Shown here one piece after another: positions 22,661-33,846 of a DNA stretch of 64,000 nucleotides (the stretch's first letter is position 1; each line of letters starts with the position of its first letter). The translations under genes and the position numbers were made by a program. The stretch covers positions 12,854,648 through 12,918,647 of the forward strand of contig CM043969.1 in NCBI GenBank assembly GCA_014529385.2, written 5' to 3'. Under the pieces are notes generated by a model. That model saw only the letters and a program-made list of their open reading frames with translations. It was not told the DNA's origin and did not search any database. The DNA comes from Adiantum capillus-veneris (Eukaryota > Streptophyta > Polypodiopsida > Polypodiales > Pteridaceae).

Positions 22661-23811
22661 TGAACTCTTTCAATGATTTGCATAGTTTTATCTCTACATC
22701 CTTTATATGCTTGGTACAAGTGTAAATTACTTCTTGATATGGCTCTCTTCATTTTTAAAACTAAGCATGCATTAAAGTTTCAACACTAAACCTTATTAAA
22801 CACATTATAATTTAGGTACATTTTTGTTAAACATAGATAATTGACCATGACCTTAGATTAATATAGGTTCATTTCTTGTTAGTCATAGATACCTAGTGAT
22901 TACCTTAATGCTACACTCTTTTATTTAATGGCATAGGGATATGAATAGGCCTTTCTCTATTAATCCATATGCCATAAGAATACTCTTATAATGGAAGCAT
23001 TTAAAAGTTCAAAAAATGACAAATTGATTGCAAAAGTGTCCAAGAGAGTACCAAAAAATGCTATAAAACACAATGAAAAATAAATCTCTATTCTTGCTTT
23101 GTATCTTTGTTGGATTCGCACCTTATTGGGACTTGATAGGCAAGGGGAACCATTTTTGCTGGCTTGGTCAAGGCCCTAAACCGGTGCCTTGTGTTGATAG
23201 GGGTTAGCCATGAACTTGATAGGCTCGTAGATTCTTGGATAAGGATTTGGGGAGGTCTTGTGGGTATCAAGGAACTAAGAGTCGCAGTTAAGCCTATCAC
23301 GGACTAGATGCCATGTGTTGTGCATTCATATTTTCAAATGAAATAAAATTATAATCTTCCATGAGCTTTCGCTCAAAGCTATGTGACATTGCAGTCATTA
23401 CGTTTTTATCTTATTTGTAACCCATGATCATGCATAGTTCTAGATTGTTTCATTGAGAATAATCATATCGTTTTCTAAGTAAGTAGGCTCATGAATATGC
23501 ATTAGCCTAAGGTATAGTTTGTTTCATTAAGAATAATTATATAGTTTTCTAGTTTAGTAGGCTCATGAATATGCATTAGCCTAAGGTCATACTTAATTTC
23601 TTATGTTAGGATCAATAAATCTAAAAATTTTGATGGTTTAATCTTCATAAATGTTTAAGGTTTTTTTGTTTTTGTGATGTTTAGTTCATGGCTATGTTTT
23701 GCTACATCTTTTGAAGCAATTCATTTTGACTAATTCTTGTTTATTTTATTTATGTTTTCTTTACATTTTGCTGGCTATTGATGTTTTTGACTTGCTTTAT
23801 TTTCTTGATAG
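22661..23811. other. AT-rich non-coding DNA
   Basis: No gene is seen. It contains a tandem duplication at about 23443-23593. It separates the plus-strand LINE from the minus-strand retroelement cluster. Confidence 0.6.
23443..23593 (+). repeat. Tandem duplication, about 74-base unit, two copies
   Basis: TTTCATTGAGAATAATCATA through AGGCTCATGAATATGCATTA and GCCTAAGG is followed by a second copy, TTTCATTAAGAATAATTATA through the same AGGCTCATGAATATGCATTA and GCCTAAGG. There are a few substitutions and small indels. Confidence 0.85.
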
Positions 23812-24131
23812 CTCATTCCATTCTTCTTGGGTACTACCACAATTGGAGACACCCAATCTGTGTGTTCAATTTCATAAATGAATTCGGCTTCCTTTAGTTT
23901 TTCAATCTCTTCTTTGATCTTTCTGGCAAATGTCTCATTATATGTGTATGGCCTTTGTCTACTTGGTTTTGCATCATCTCTCATGGGTATGGTATGTTGA
24001 TAGATTTCTGGATCAACACCCTTGAGATCCTTATAAGACCAAACAAAGATATCTTGGTATTCTTTTAGTAAGCTTAACAAAAGCTCTTCTTCTTCTTTTG
24101 TCAGGTCATTTGCAATGTAGGCAGGTCTTTG
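23812..24131 (-). pseudogene. Gypsy reverse transcriptase N-terminal fragment
   Basis: Read leftward: DLTKEEEELLLSLLKEYQDI, FVWSYKDLKGVDPEIYQHTI, then ARKIKEEIEKLKEAEFIYEI and WVSPIVVVPKKNG. This is the start of a gypsy reverse transcriptase, of the same kind as the G1 element at 61.2-60.7 kb (which has DLKGVDPEVCQHRI and the same VVVPKKNG). It stops abruptly after PKKNG at the left and runs straight into copia sequence at the right. It is a scrap, perhaps of an older element into which the copia landed. Confidence 0.75.
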
Positions 24132-27100
24132 TGACATCAACAGGATCACCAGCATCATGTAGAATCAACTTCAAACCTGTTTCCATGGGAGTGGCAATAG
24201 GTTTGCAATCCTCAAGTCCAAACTTACATAGCAATGTCTCTATGTAACTTTTCTGACACAAGGCAATACCACCATCACACTGCTTAAACTGTATACCCAA
24301 ATAATGATGCAACAGCCCCAAATCTTTCATCTTGAAAGTAGCATTCAAATCAGCCTTAAATTCAACAATATGTCTCTCATTTGGTCCAGTGATCAGCAAA
24401 TCATCAACATAAAGAACCACAATGAGAAGTACATCACCCTCATGGCGCTTTACATACAATGTGCTTTCTGTTGGACTGTTACGAAAGCCTTGTTTGACCA
24501 AATGAGTGTCAGCTTTCTCATACCAAGCACGAAGAGATTGCTTCAACCCATACAAAGCCTTGTTACATTTGCACACTTTGTCCTCTTGTCTTTTTATGAT
24601 AAAACCGCGGGGCTGCGTTACATACACTTCCTCAAATATGTCACCATTCAAGAAAGCAGTAATAATGTCTGATTGATGTACATCCCAACCAAAATGAGCT
24701 ACCAATGCACATAGAAAACACACAGTAGTCATATGACAAGTGGGAGCAAAAGTCTCTTCATAATCTATGCCTTTTTGTTGTGCATAACCCTTTGTAACAA
24801 GTCGAGCCTTATGGCGATCGATCTCACCATCCGGCTTGCGTTTCAACTTGTAAACCCACTTCGTACCAATGGCCTTTTTGCCAGGAGGCAAATCACATAA
24901 AGTCCATGTGTCATTTTCTATAAGTGCATCATATTCTGATTGCATGGCAGCCATCCAATTTTCTGAATTTTGTGCTTCATCAAAAGTCAGAGGCTCCTCA
25001 AGATCATGTAAGCTAGACACAACCAAAGCATAACAATCTGATGCATAAGATGCATGGAGAGAGCCTGAACGAGTACGACTAGACAAAGGTGCATCCAATT
25101 TACTGTCACGCAAAGTGTGCACCAGCCATTTTGGCATACCTCTAGCCTGCTCATTTTCAGCCCTTTCCTCATCAAGTACATCATGTACATCTGCATCAGT
25201 AATAGGCTGATCTAAAACATTTTCAGAAACCCCCATAGGCTGTACATTTGCCTCATTGGAACTTACATTCGTATTTCCACCACTGAAAAGAGGCAACAAA
25301 GTGTCATAAATGTCCTGTGAGCTTACGTTACTGTCTCTGGTACATGACAGCAAGGGCTGAACAGAATCTTCCACAAACACTACATCCCGTGAAACTAGAA
25401 TACGTTTTTTTTGCGGATGATACAACCTATAACCTTTGCTTTCAGCACTATAACCAACAAAAATACATTTGACAGCCTTATCATCTAATTTTTTGCGCTG
25501 CACTTGTGGCACCAAAGCATATGCCAAACAGCCAAAAACACGCATGTGCTCAATAGAAGGCTTTCTATCATGCCATGATTCATATGGAGTAATAGATTGC
25601 AAAGCTTTCGTAGGACACCTGTTAAGTACATAAGTGGCACACATGATGGCCTCAAGCCAAAAAGAATGCGGCAAAGCTTGACTTTTGACCATACATCGTG
25701 CCATTTCCGTTAGTGACCTGCTTTTCCTCTCAGCAACACCATTTTGTTGAGGTGTATAAGGCACTGTACATTGGTGTTTTATCCCACGACTAGCCAGAAA
25801 GGCATTAAATTCATGAGACATGTACTCCCCCCCTCGATCGGAACGGAGGGTGCCCATAGTACATTTCGAGACATTTTCAACCATAGCCAGAAATTGTTTG
25901 AAGCACATAAAAACTTCGGACTTCGCTTTAAGCGGAAATACCCATGCATGCTTGGAGTAATCATCAATGAAAGTCACGAAGTACACGTAATTGCCCAAGG
26001 ACGGAGTTTGCATGGGCCCACAAACATCACTATGCACAAGCTGCAACCTACATGTGGCCCTAACTGAACCATCCTTTGGAAACTTAGAACGCTGCATCTT
26101 ACCCAAAATACAGCCTTCACAAACATGTTTGACAGGTGCTTCAAGAGGTGGCAAAGAAGCAACCATATCAGATTTCTGTAAATACAGCAAACTGACAAAA
26201 TTCAGATGACCAAAACGTGCATGCCAAAGTTTTGCATCTGAAATAGCCCTTGAATCTGCAACATCATTTGCAAAAACTTTTCTACACTTTTCATACAAAG
26301 TGAGCTTATACAGCCCACGGCACAAAAGCCCAGATGCAACAATTTCATCACCAAAACTGAGATCATAAACTGTACATCTGTCATCCACAAATTTGACTAC
26401 AAGTCCAAGTCTAGCAAGTGCGGATACAGACAAGAGATTCTTCTTGATCCCAGGTACATAAAGTGCATCAACAAGTGTGAAAGAACTGCCATTAGCAACA
26501 GTAAGCACAATCTTTCCAACTCCCTGAATTGGATAAGAGGCGTTGTTGGCACAAGTGACCGAATTCCCATGAGGGACAGACTCGAGAGAGGTAAACAATT
26601 CACGATGTGAGGTAATGTGCTTTGGAGCACCACTGTCAAAATACCACACATGTGAATCTGCAGCAACAACTGAAAAGAATGCATCATGGACAGCAGGATT
26701 GTAAGTGCACTCTGCGCCAAAAGCCCATTCTGCATCAACATCAGCATTACAGTCTCCTTTCACAGAAGACTCAACAATGGCTGCATTTGTAGTGGAACCA
26801 ACATTTGCAGTGGAACCACCCTCTTTCTTCTTAGCCTCTTTGGCCTTCAACTTAGGACACGACTTGATCAAGTGATCATTGGCTTTACAATAATGGCAAC
26901 GCATCTTCTTTTTTCCCTTATCACCAGAATTGCCAGACGAAGTACTGCCAGCAAAAGCATTAGGAACAGAATTTTTTCCACTCGCAACAGAACCAGAAGA
27001 AGTGGCTGCATTATTGTTACCACCCTTTCTTTGAGAATCAATAAAAGCCTGTTCAACTTCACGCTGCCTAGTCCTGTTTTTTCTGGAAAGTGACTCTTGC

Positions 27101-27300
27101 AACAGCAATGTGCATAATGCATCAAACTTGACAACTTTAGGATTTCCTTGGGTCATAAGTCTCCAAGTACTAGCAAAAGTCTGGTAGGAATCTGGTAAGG
27201 CATCAAGAACAATCTGCACAAGGGAACTGTCTGAAATGACTTCATCTGCAAAAATAAGCTGCTCATTGATATCCTTGACACTAGCAAGGAAAGTGTCCAT
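24132..27300 (-). pseudogene. Copia C2 polyprotein: zinc knuckle, protease, integrase, reverse transcriptase
   Basis: A single open frame of just over 1050 codons. In order: gag C-terminus, knuckle CHYCKANDHLIKSC (about 26905-26865), protease WYFDSGAPKHIT (about 26645), GAG-pre-integrase LWHARFGHLN, integrase with FIDDYSKHAWVF, TLRSDRGGEY and QQNGVAERKSR (Asp, Asp, Glu kept), then reverse transcriptase with GTKWVYKLKRK, FAPT, VLYVDDLLITGP. It lacks the RNase H domain because the element is cut off at 24131; the last residues (TCLHCK) come from the neighbouring gypsy scrap. Loss of the 5' gag frame (shift near 27300) and of the 3' end means it cannot be autonomous. Confidence 0.85.
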
Positions 27301-27746
27301 ATCATCTTCCCATGCATAATCTTCGACTCCAGCTCTTTACGCAGCAAAGAAATTTTAGTCTCATTGCGGCTTGCATAAAGACCTGCTAAAATATCCCAAG
27401 CCTGTTTTGCAGATTTTGCTGAACGGATGTGAGGAACAATGGTGCGCTTCACAGACAAGGCAATCAATGCATGAGCCTGCGCGTCCTTAACATCCCAACG
27501 AGCTTGTTCTGCCGTAGACAAAACAACTCTAACAGCTGCAATCCTTGCAGCAAGACCTGCAACATCCTCAACATCGCCTACATCCTCAGAACCAGGATGT
27601 ACATCAATGCCCTGCACAATGTTCCAGACACCCTTTGACACAAGAACATGTTGCATCATATAAGCCCACATAGGGTAGTTGTCCCCATCCAACCTGTCCT
27701 CAACAACAAACATCTTGAAGACATCTGTGTTGTTGTTGTCAGCCAT
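27300..27746 (-). pseudogene. Copia C2 gag N-terminus
   Basis: It starts at the ATG at 27746-27744 (MADNNNTDVFKMFVVEDRL), the first good start inside the leader. DGDNYPMWAYMMQHVLVSKG and KSAKQAWDILAGLYASRN are the DUF4219/UBN2-type gag motifs of copia elements. Around 27300, at LESKIMHG, the frame passes to the downstream polyprotein (MDTFLASVKDINEQL), so a one-base indel separates gag from pol. Confidence 0.8.
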
Positions 27747-28092
27747 GGTAAATGATGCACTAGATGTCAAAACTGCCGAAAATAGGAGAAATGGAGCGGG
27801 AACAACCTGTGCTATATAGCACAAACCGTAGAAGACTATAAGGCACCTGTTAGGCAGAAAACGGCATTGACAAAAATTCTGCACAAAATGATGAAATAGC
27901 CTGTGCAGTACTGCCTGTAGTGGAAACGGAGGCCGAAATGAGCCAAAATCAAAATTCTGAGCAGAGCAAGCTTTTCTTGCTTTCCCAAAATTTTTGTCGA
28001 CCTGCGAACGCTCGCCAAAGCTCACTGAAATATCGGAGAAAGTGAGCAGGCGTGTGCTGGAGCAGCTGGCAAGTAAGCCCGGGAGGACGTGA

Positions 28093-28108
28093 CCTGCTCT
28101 GATTCCAA
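28093..28108 (-). other. Primer binding site of copia C2 (initiator Met tRNA type)
   Basis: Directly after the LTR end, the minus strand reads TTGGAATCAGAGCAGG. This is one mismatch from the usual TGGTATCAGAGC over its first twelve bases. Confidence 0.7.
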
Positions 28109-28109
28109 T

Positions 28110-28336
28110 TGTTGGAATTAGGGTTGCAGAGAAACACACACAGCTTGGAGAAGACAAAGGAAGCTCAAGGCACACAATAGAGAGTGTGTTACTTAGTGTG
28201 CAATGGAAAGATAGATAGCCCTAGAGTGATGGACGTATATACAATGCTCGGGGGAAAAAACCTCCTAAAGAGGGAAAAAATGCCCCGGCGGTCCTAGTGT
28301 GTTCACACACATCACTACCACGTGTATATGGTAACA
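28110..28336 (-). repeat. 5' LTR of copia C2
   Basis: On the minus strand it begins TGTTACCATATAC and ends CTAATTCCAACA, the usual TG..CA form, about 227 bases. GTATATAC near 28230 could be its TATA box. There is no second copy in the window because the 3' end of the element is missing, so the outer boundary rests on the TG alone. Confidence 0.6.
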
Positions 28337-28880
28337 AAAGTAAATAATCTCAGTTTTTGCAAACTCTTGAAATTTTTACCTCAATGTGTCCTTGAGCTTA
28401 CCCAGTGGTTCATGCAACTTTTAAGCAGACTCTCCAGTTGGATTGAGTAGTTTGGAGTCTTTTTTTGTTATTTATAGCCATAGACCTGAAATTCTGCAAC
28501 TTCAAATAACAACTCATAATTGATTCTTTTGGAGAGAGCAATGTTCTGAAATCCACCTCGGATCCTACTTACCCTACTCCTAGGTTCTACTGCAATGGGG
28601 TTGCGGAAAGTTTCCACAAAAACTTGTTTTCTTTTTTTTTAATGGTTTCTAAGCATTGATCTTTAGACTTGTCTTGTCTATCAATCATTCTCAAAACCTT
28701 AGTCTAATTCTACAATCCTACAATCCTAAAGGCACTCAGCAGGTACGATTACGATTACTTCCAAGCTACCTCTAATCTTAAGCTATGCGGTTCTAAAAGA
28801 AAGTTTTTACTCTAGGAGATCCTAGAGGAAGTTAAATGATAACTTCACAAGACGCTCGTGTTTTTCCCTAGTTTATATCT
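28337..28880 (-). other. Leader region of a TGGCGCC-type gypsy element
   Basis: Non-coding DNA lies between the copia LTR and the gypsy primer binding site at 28881-28904. On the minus strand it follows that site, so it is most simply the untranslated leader of a gypsy element whose body was lost or displaced. No frame of note. Confidence 0.45.
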
Positions 28881-28904
28881 CTTCGATCCCCGGCAGTGGC
28901 GCCA
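28881..28904 (-). other. Gypsy primer binding site (TGGCGCCACTGCCGGGG)
   Basis: The minus strand reads TGGCGCCACTGCCGGGGATC. This resembles the TGGCGCC(G/A)(T/C)TGCCGGGG sites of Tat/Athila-type plant gypsy elements. It places an LTR immediately to the right and an internal region to the left. Confidence 0.75.
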
Positions 28905-28909
28905 AATCT

Positions 28910-30640
28910 GGGACGGGTGTCTAACCTCACTCCTATCTTATTGTAGACGTAGCGAGAACCACGATTCAATTGTCGATCCATGGGACGAAGATGACTCAAC
29001 TAGTGTATAGCGGCTACAAGAGGTTGTCAATCTCTTGGAAAACAACAAACAACTCCCATCTAACTCAAGCTACACTCAAGTGAATCAAATCAACAAAAGC
29101 CATTCGCTCATCGACAAACAAATCACATCCGTTACAGCATCAAATGACATCCAAACGTAACGAAACTTCTAGGACATGATTATAAGACCTAAGCACACAT
29201 GTTTGTGGTCTCAAATTCCACTTTAGGTCAAGTGAAAAAATTGCAATTATTAACAGCAGAGTGAATTTTTAATCTAGTCGTTTTCGACCTAGAATGCATC
29301 TAAATGCTTAGCAATGATGTCCCAATATCCACCTATGCTTGTTTTTTGATTTAGAAGCTTAAATTCCTACTTATGATAAAATTAGGTCACGGGTCGGCGA
29401 TGCCAAAAGCTACAAAATACCATGAAATGCTTACTCAATGCATAGAGCTCTTACCTGCGGTTGCAACAACGCAACAGACGCGACTGCAATGTGACAACCG
29501 GGGAGGGAGTAGGAAGTGCGAGAAGGAGAGAAGTGAGCGCCGTTAGCTCACGCTGTGTATTTCATTATCCAAAACTTGAAAATAACTTATAAAATTGGCT
29601 TTTATACCTTAGCCAAGGTTTTTGGTGGTCAAAACCAATAATCTGAGAGCTCTAACTAAAGATAGGTAAAGACAAGTCGATACAATCTGGAAGCTTGTAG
29701 CCCCGGCTCATCAATTACAAGGTTTACCCAAAAAATAGGAGTTATAATATTCCCAATTCATCAAAATAAAAAATGTTTTTACAATGAGACCTCCAAAAAG
29801 TGGTATCCAAGTTAACTTGCTGCTAACACAATTGGAATTGGAGCTGATATCTAAAACAGCTAATTCTAGTGTTAGAAGATTTCAACTACTAGTGTAGGAA
29901 GATTTCAGACAGTTGACTGGACAGGAATTAGAAACTAGACTAGAATTTGGATACTGAAATAAGAATCAGACTTATGTACTGGAAATAAGGTTCAGATTCA
30001 AATTCAAAAGACTGGACGAGAAGTAAGTGTAACTGGAATATATGCCATGATTGGAATTACAGATCAAGATTACAGCGAATATGATTTACAGAGAGAAAGT
30101 ATAGCCGACAATACTGCCAATGATTCTCAAGTACAAGTACAGCCAAGGATCTAACCCAAATGATAACAATTGCCAACCCGATTACAATGTAATGGGCCCT
30201 ATTTATACACTTCGGGTTTACTGTAGTAATTACTAAGTAATTCGCTACCCATCTCCTAAGAAGATGTACCCACATAGTGAACTATCCAGCTGTCTACATC
30301 CTTCCCTTCTTTCTTGAATTTTGGAAAGATTCCAAAAGTTCTAAAAAATTCCCCTGTCTGACTCTGATGTGAGACTGAAAAATCCACCGTCTGGTTCTGA
30401 TGTTGGGAATCGGGCTTGACCACTTGACAGAGTGGCCATACAAAGATTGAGAGAGGCAGTTGGAAAGGCCAAGAGACTGTGAGAGGCATCTGAAAAGGCC
30501 AAGGTAGAGCTCTCACTAGGCCAAGGTGGAGCTCTCATCATGCCAAGGTTGAGATCTCATCTCCACCTGCCTGGCTGAGGAGAAAAGTCGCCATTGAATT
30601 CTGAGATGGAACTACCCAGTATCCGTCCATTGGATCGTCT
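28910..30640 (-). repeat. Probable gypsy LTR (minus strand)
   Basis: The stretch lies between a primer binding site on its left and the end of a long minus-strand retroelement frame on its right, where an LTR is expected. It is non-coding and has a good minus-strand TATA box, TATAAATAG at 30207-30199. The terminal bases are not certain: purine-rich AAACGGAAAACGGAAGA at about 30640 could be the polypurine tract of the element to the right. No second copy is inside the window to fix the ends. Confidence 0.5.
30199..30207 (-). promoter_or_regulatory. TATA box of the gypsy LTR
   Basis: TATAAATAG on the minus strand, preceded by CCCGAAGTG. It is a canonical plant TATA sequence in the middle of the predicted LTR. 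Confidence 0.55.
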
Positions 30641-30653
30641 TCCGTTTTCCGTT

Positions 30654-31953
30654 TCACCTGGAGGGTGCCTGAGAAGTCCCAGTACCAGCATTCTCCTTCT
30701 GAATTAGTCGGTAAATGGCCTCTTGCTCAAGCTGATTCCGCCTATCGGTGGTCATCTCTACTTCATAAGGCGTAAGGGAATGATAGGTTTTGGTGTCACG
30801 ATCATAGACTGTATGCCTGCCCTTGCTAATTATCGTTCTGGCCAGCTTATGACAATGCGAAGCAGTATGGATCCATCCTTCTGGAAGAGGCTGATTAGTT
30901 TTGACTTGAGGTTCGAAAAGAATCTCAGCCATCTCCCTGTCCTGTGGTGCCAGACCCGGCTTTGCTGCAATGTCTTTTTCATGCAATTTAGAAGATTACA
31001 CCGTAAGTTGTAGCAAACTGATTAATAATCCTGGTCAGACCTTTGATTTGAATCTTCCATTGGCCCATACACATCTGGATCCTATGCATCTCCTCTTTCA
31101 GTGCCTGAATATCATTGATTTGGAGTGCATCATTGAATAGCGTTTGCCAAGTCTTCCATTCCATAATCGATCGCTCATACCAATCCTGAAGCTCATCAGT
31201 GATTTTGAAGTATGTAAGGCGATCAACTGGTTATGGGTGTTGAGGATACAGTGCTGGAAAGAATCTTGGCAGCTCTGTTTCTCTTGCTGGAACGGCATAC
31301 ATGAGAATTGGAGAATCAGACACGAATTCCAAAAAATTGAGAACAACCTGGTTCTCTTGCTGCATCATCTTTCTGGTGATTCTCACTAGCTGGAACATTG
31401 TTCGGAGAGTAGTTGCATGTGCTCTGACTGACATTCTAGTCTGAGGTCCTTTGCTAGTGGCTGTCTGATTCTCAAGAATGGCTTTGACTCTCTGATCCAA
31501 TACTCCTCTGGCAGTTTGCATTTGCCCCAAAAATTCCTTCAGTTGTTTCCTAACATCCTTCATACATCGATAAGTTGGTATGTTACCTAGCAGCAGTTCT
31601 AGTTCCAGGGCAAGGGAGCGACAATCTACAATAGACTGCCTTTGCAAGTGTGGGTTTGTCGCTCTCTCGTCAGCAATGAGTATCCATTCAGGAACTCGTT
31701 CCACTAGCTGGACTGTACTGGGATGCGGAGGTAAACGGCAAGCTCCTTTATCATGGAAAGCTGCTGATTTCCAATGTTCCACTATTTCCCTGGCTCCAAC
31801 ATATAGACTTTGAAATCTTTCCAAATCAATCAAGAGATCATCATCCTCCAGATACTTTCTGGTTATGGAGGCCTGTTGATGTCTCAATTGCCTATTTAGG
31901 GTAATGAGCTGTAGTGAATGTTGATGACCAGCAACTGATCCCTCATCCTGCAC
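30654..31953 (-). pseudogene. G1 extra 3' ORF, C-terminal part
   Basis: Two open pieces, 31953-31231 (240 residues) and 30986-30654 (110 residues), with a coding-like link between them. The link has one in-frame TGA-type break at 31231 and another stop near 31000. The first piece is largely helical (RQLRHQQASITRKYLEDDDL, LALELELLLGNIPTYRCM). The last piece ends KENAGTGTSQAPSR just before the predicted polypurine tract and LTR. I recognise no catalytic motif. Position after pol and before an LTR matches the extra ORF known in Tat/Ogre-type gypsy elements. Confidence 0.5.
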
Positions 31954-32105
31954 TTTAATTTTCCCTTTAGCATCCCTGCTGAGCTGGGACTGATCAGTTG
32001 GCTGATTCCTAGGGTGACTGGGCTGCTGCTCTTCAGTCTGCTGGTTACCCGACTGCTGCCCTTCATTCTGTCCGTCCTGTTGGCCCTCATTCTGGCCTGG
32101 ATGGT

Positions 32106-33056
32106 CTAGCTGTGAGGGCCTCTTTCAGTTGGCCCTATACCACTAGTACCAGGTCCTGGAGGTGAAGATGGTGGTGGGGCATCATCATCATCATTTGTAT
32201 GCCCTGATTCTTGATCATCCTCCTCCTTATCAGCTTCATCTTCCTTGTCTTCTTCTTCCTCATCCGGAGAATTTTGCTGCTCAATATAATCTAATATAGC
32301 TTGATTCATCGAAGCAGTGTTATATTCAAATACCTTGTCCTGCAAATCACCCTGCATACTTTCCATCAAGGACTTCAAATTCTCTAAATCAAAAACAGCA
32401 TTGCCTGATGGATTTAGAATTTCAGACAAGCTGCTATAGATGTATCTTTCAGTCAGAGAGGCTTTCAGAGCTGTATGGCGAATGAACAGGTTATTGAATT
32501 CCACCGGCTTCATTTTGAGCATTGTTTCAGCCCATTTTGCAGCTCTCAATGCTTCATTTTGTTGATTCTTGATGATCATTATCTCAGATTCAGCCTTTGC
32601 TAGCTTCTTGTTTAACAACTCATTAACCCTTTCTGAATGAGCTTCCAGTACCCTGTGTTGTATGTTCTGCTCTTCCCGGGCTTTCTGGAGCTTTTCAATC
32701 TGGTCTTCCGCCTCCTTCAAGTGAGCTTTCAGCTTTTTCACTTCATCTTCTGATCCAACAGCCTCCATTTGTTGTCCCATACAACTGACAATGGTATTCC
32801 AAGAAGACTGTATGAGGACTAAACATCTGTCTTTAACTGTGGTTGGATCAGAATCAGTAGGCTCATATATTGTCACTGGAACCATGTAGGGTAAAGTTGC
32901 ATAATCAACTTTGCATAGCAGAAGATGCCCTTTCAATTGATGAGTCTGTATTTGCTGCAACTTGTCCTGTTTTACCAGTTGCAGAATGTGTTCAGTATTT
33001 GGAGTAGGAACTCCACCTGCCAGAGTCGAAGCAACTGGACCTTTGCCTTTGTCCAC
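32106..33056 (-). pseudogene. G1 extra ORF, coiled-coil middle part
   Basis: An open frame of 316 codons. Residues about 105-200 have heptad-like Leu/Lys/Glu spacing (EVKKLKAHLKEAEDQIEKLQ), a likely coiled coil. It ends in an acidic run (SPDEEEEDKEDEADKEEDD) and a proline-rich tail. Upstream the same frame reads DSRLVSGDKGKSHVDKGKGP, joining the next piece by a single frameshift near 33075. Downstream a Gln/Asn-rich linker (GQNEGQQDGQNEGQQSGNQQ) carries on in another frame near 32105. It is one long protein broken by shifts; no enzyme motif is seen. Confidence 0.5.
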
Positions 33057-33082
33057 GTGGCTCTTTCCTTTGTCCCCACTGA

Positions 33083-33840
33083 CTAGTCTGCTATCTTCTC
33101 AGAAGTGGCTAGCTTGGCCTGATCTTTTCCAGAACCCGTAGCAACTGCACTTTGTGCTACTGATTGGCTAGGCATAGTCTTCTGAGCAGATTGCTGCTCT
33201 GTCTGGCTCACTAAAGCTTTCTCAGTATTCACTATCGTGACTTGGCTTTCTATCTGCTTCAAAAAATCACTACTCTTTGTCAGTGTAGTCTTTGGCTTCT
33301 TTGAACTGCCAGCCACTTCTGCAGTTGCTTTTCTTTTCAGGTCTATTGAAGTAGTCTGATTTTCCGTTGCTTCGTCATCTGAGGACAGCTCAATGTTCTT
33401 AGGCCCAGAAATTGGCTTCTCACTCCAAGCCTTCTTTACTTGCTCATGAGCATCTGCAGCAGTGGCCCAATACAGGAATTGCCAAACATACCAAGCTTTA
33501 AAATTCTTTTGAGATTTCAGCTTGGTAGTTTGCTGGAGTACATTGTGCGAGAGAATTTGAAAAAGGTTAATAGGAACCTTTGGATCCAATATCTTGGCCA
33601 ATAGCATAGCAAAAAGCTTTTCGGATACATACGTTGGGTTGTTTTTAAGGCTTATTGCTTCGGCTACAAACCTGTAAGCAGTGGAAGCTTCGAGTCCTGC
33701 TACTGGAACTCCTTGACCACTTGCCTTTTGCTTACGTTTAGCCGCTTCATCCTCCTTCAGAGCGTACTTATCTGCTGTGGAGTTGCCACAGATGGTTTGG
33801 GCTCGTTGGGCATTGTGAATGCAAAAGCTATGGTTCTGAT
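33083..33840 (-). pseudogene. G1 extra ORF, N-terminal part
   Basis: The frame is open from the chromovirus border leftward to 33083: HNAQRAQTICGNSTADKYAL, VAGLEASTAYRFVAEAISLK, then FKAWYVWQFLYWATAADAHE and a Ser/Lys-rich tail. A Trp-rich segment like AWYVWQFLYW recalls the plant-mobile-type domains in extra ORFs of Tat-type elements; this is an impression, not an identification. The true start is missing, cut off by the G2 LTR at 33847. Confidence 0.45.
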
Positions 33841-33846
33841 GTCACT

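Larger units (their letters stand above)
24131..28336 (-). mobile_element. Truncated copia (Ty1-type) retrotransposon C2
   Basis: The order 5' LTR (28336-28110), primer binding site, gag, protease, integrase, reverse transcriptase reads leftward. The element ends inside the C-terminal part of the reverse transcriptase, after GDPVDVT at about 24131, so RNase H and the 3' LTR are missing. The gag-pol frame is open over more than 1000 codons, with one frameshift near 27300, which suggests the copy is fairly recent despite the truncation. Confidence 0.85.

Noticed and set aside
25744-26209. Plus-strand frames opposite the copia C2 polyprotein
   Set aside because: They are antisense shadows of a frame with full copia domain order.
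28337-28905. Extension of the copia LTR to the gypsy primer site
   Set aside because: The copia LTR has a TG end at 28336, and the sequence beyond is followed by a different type of primer binding site.
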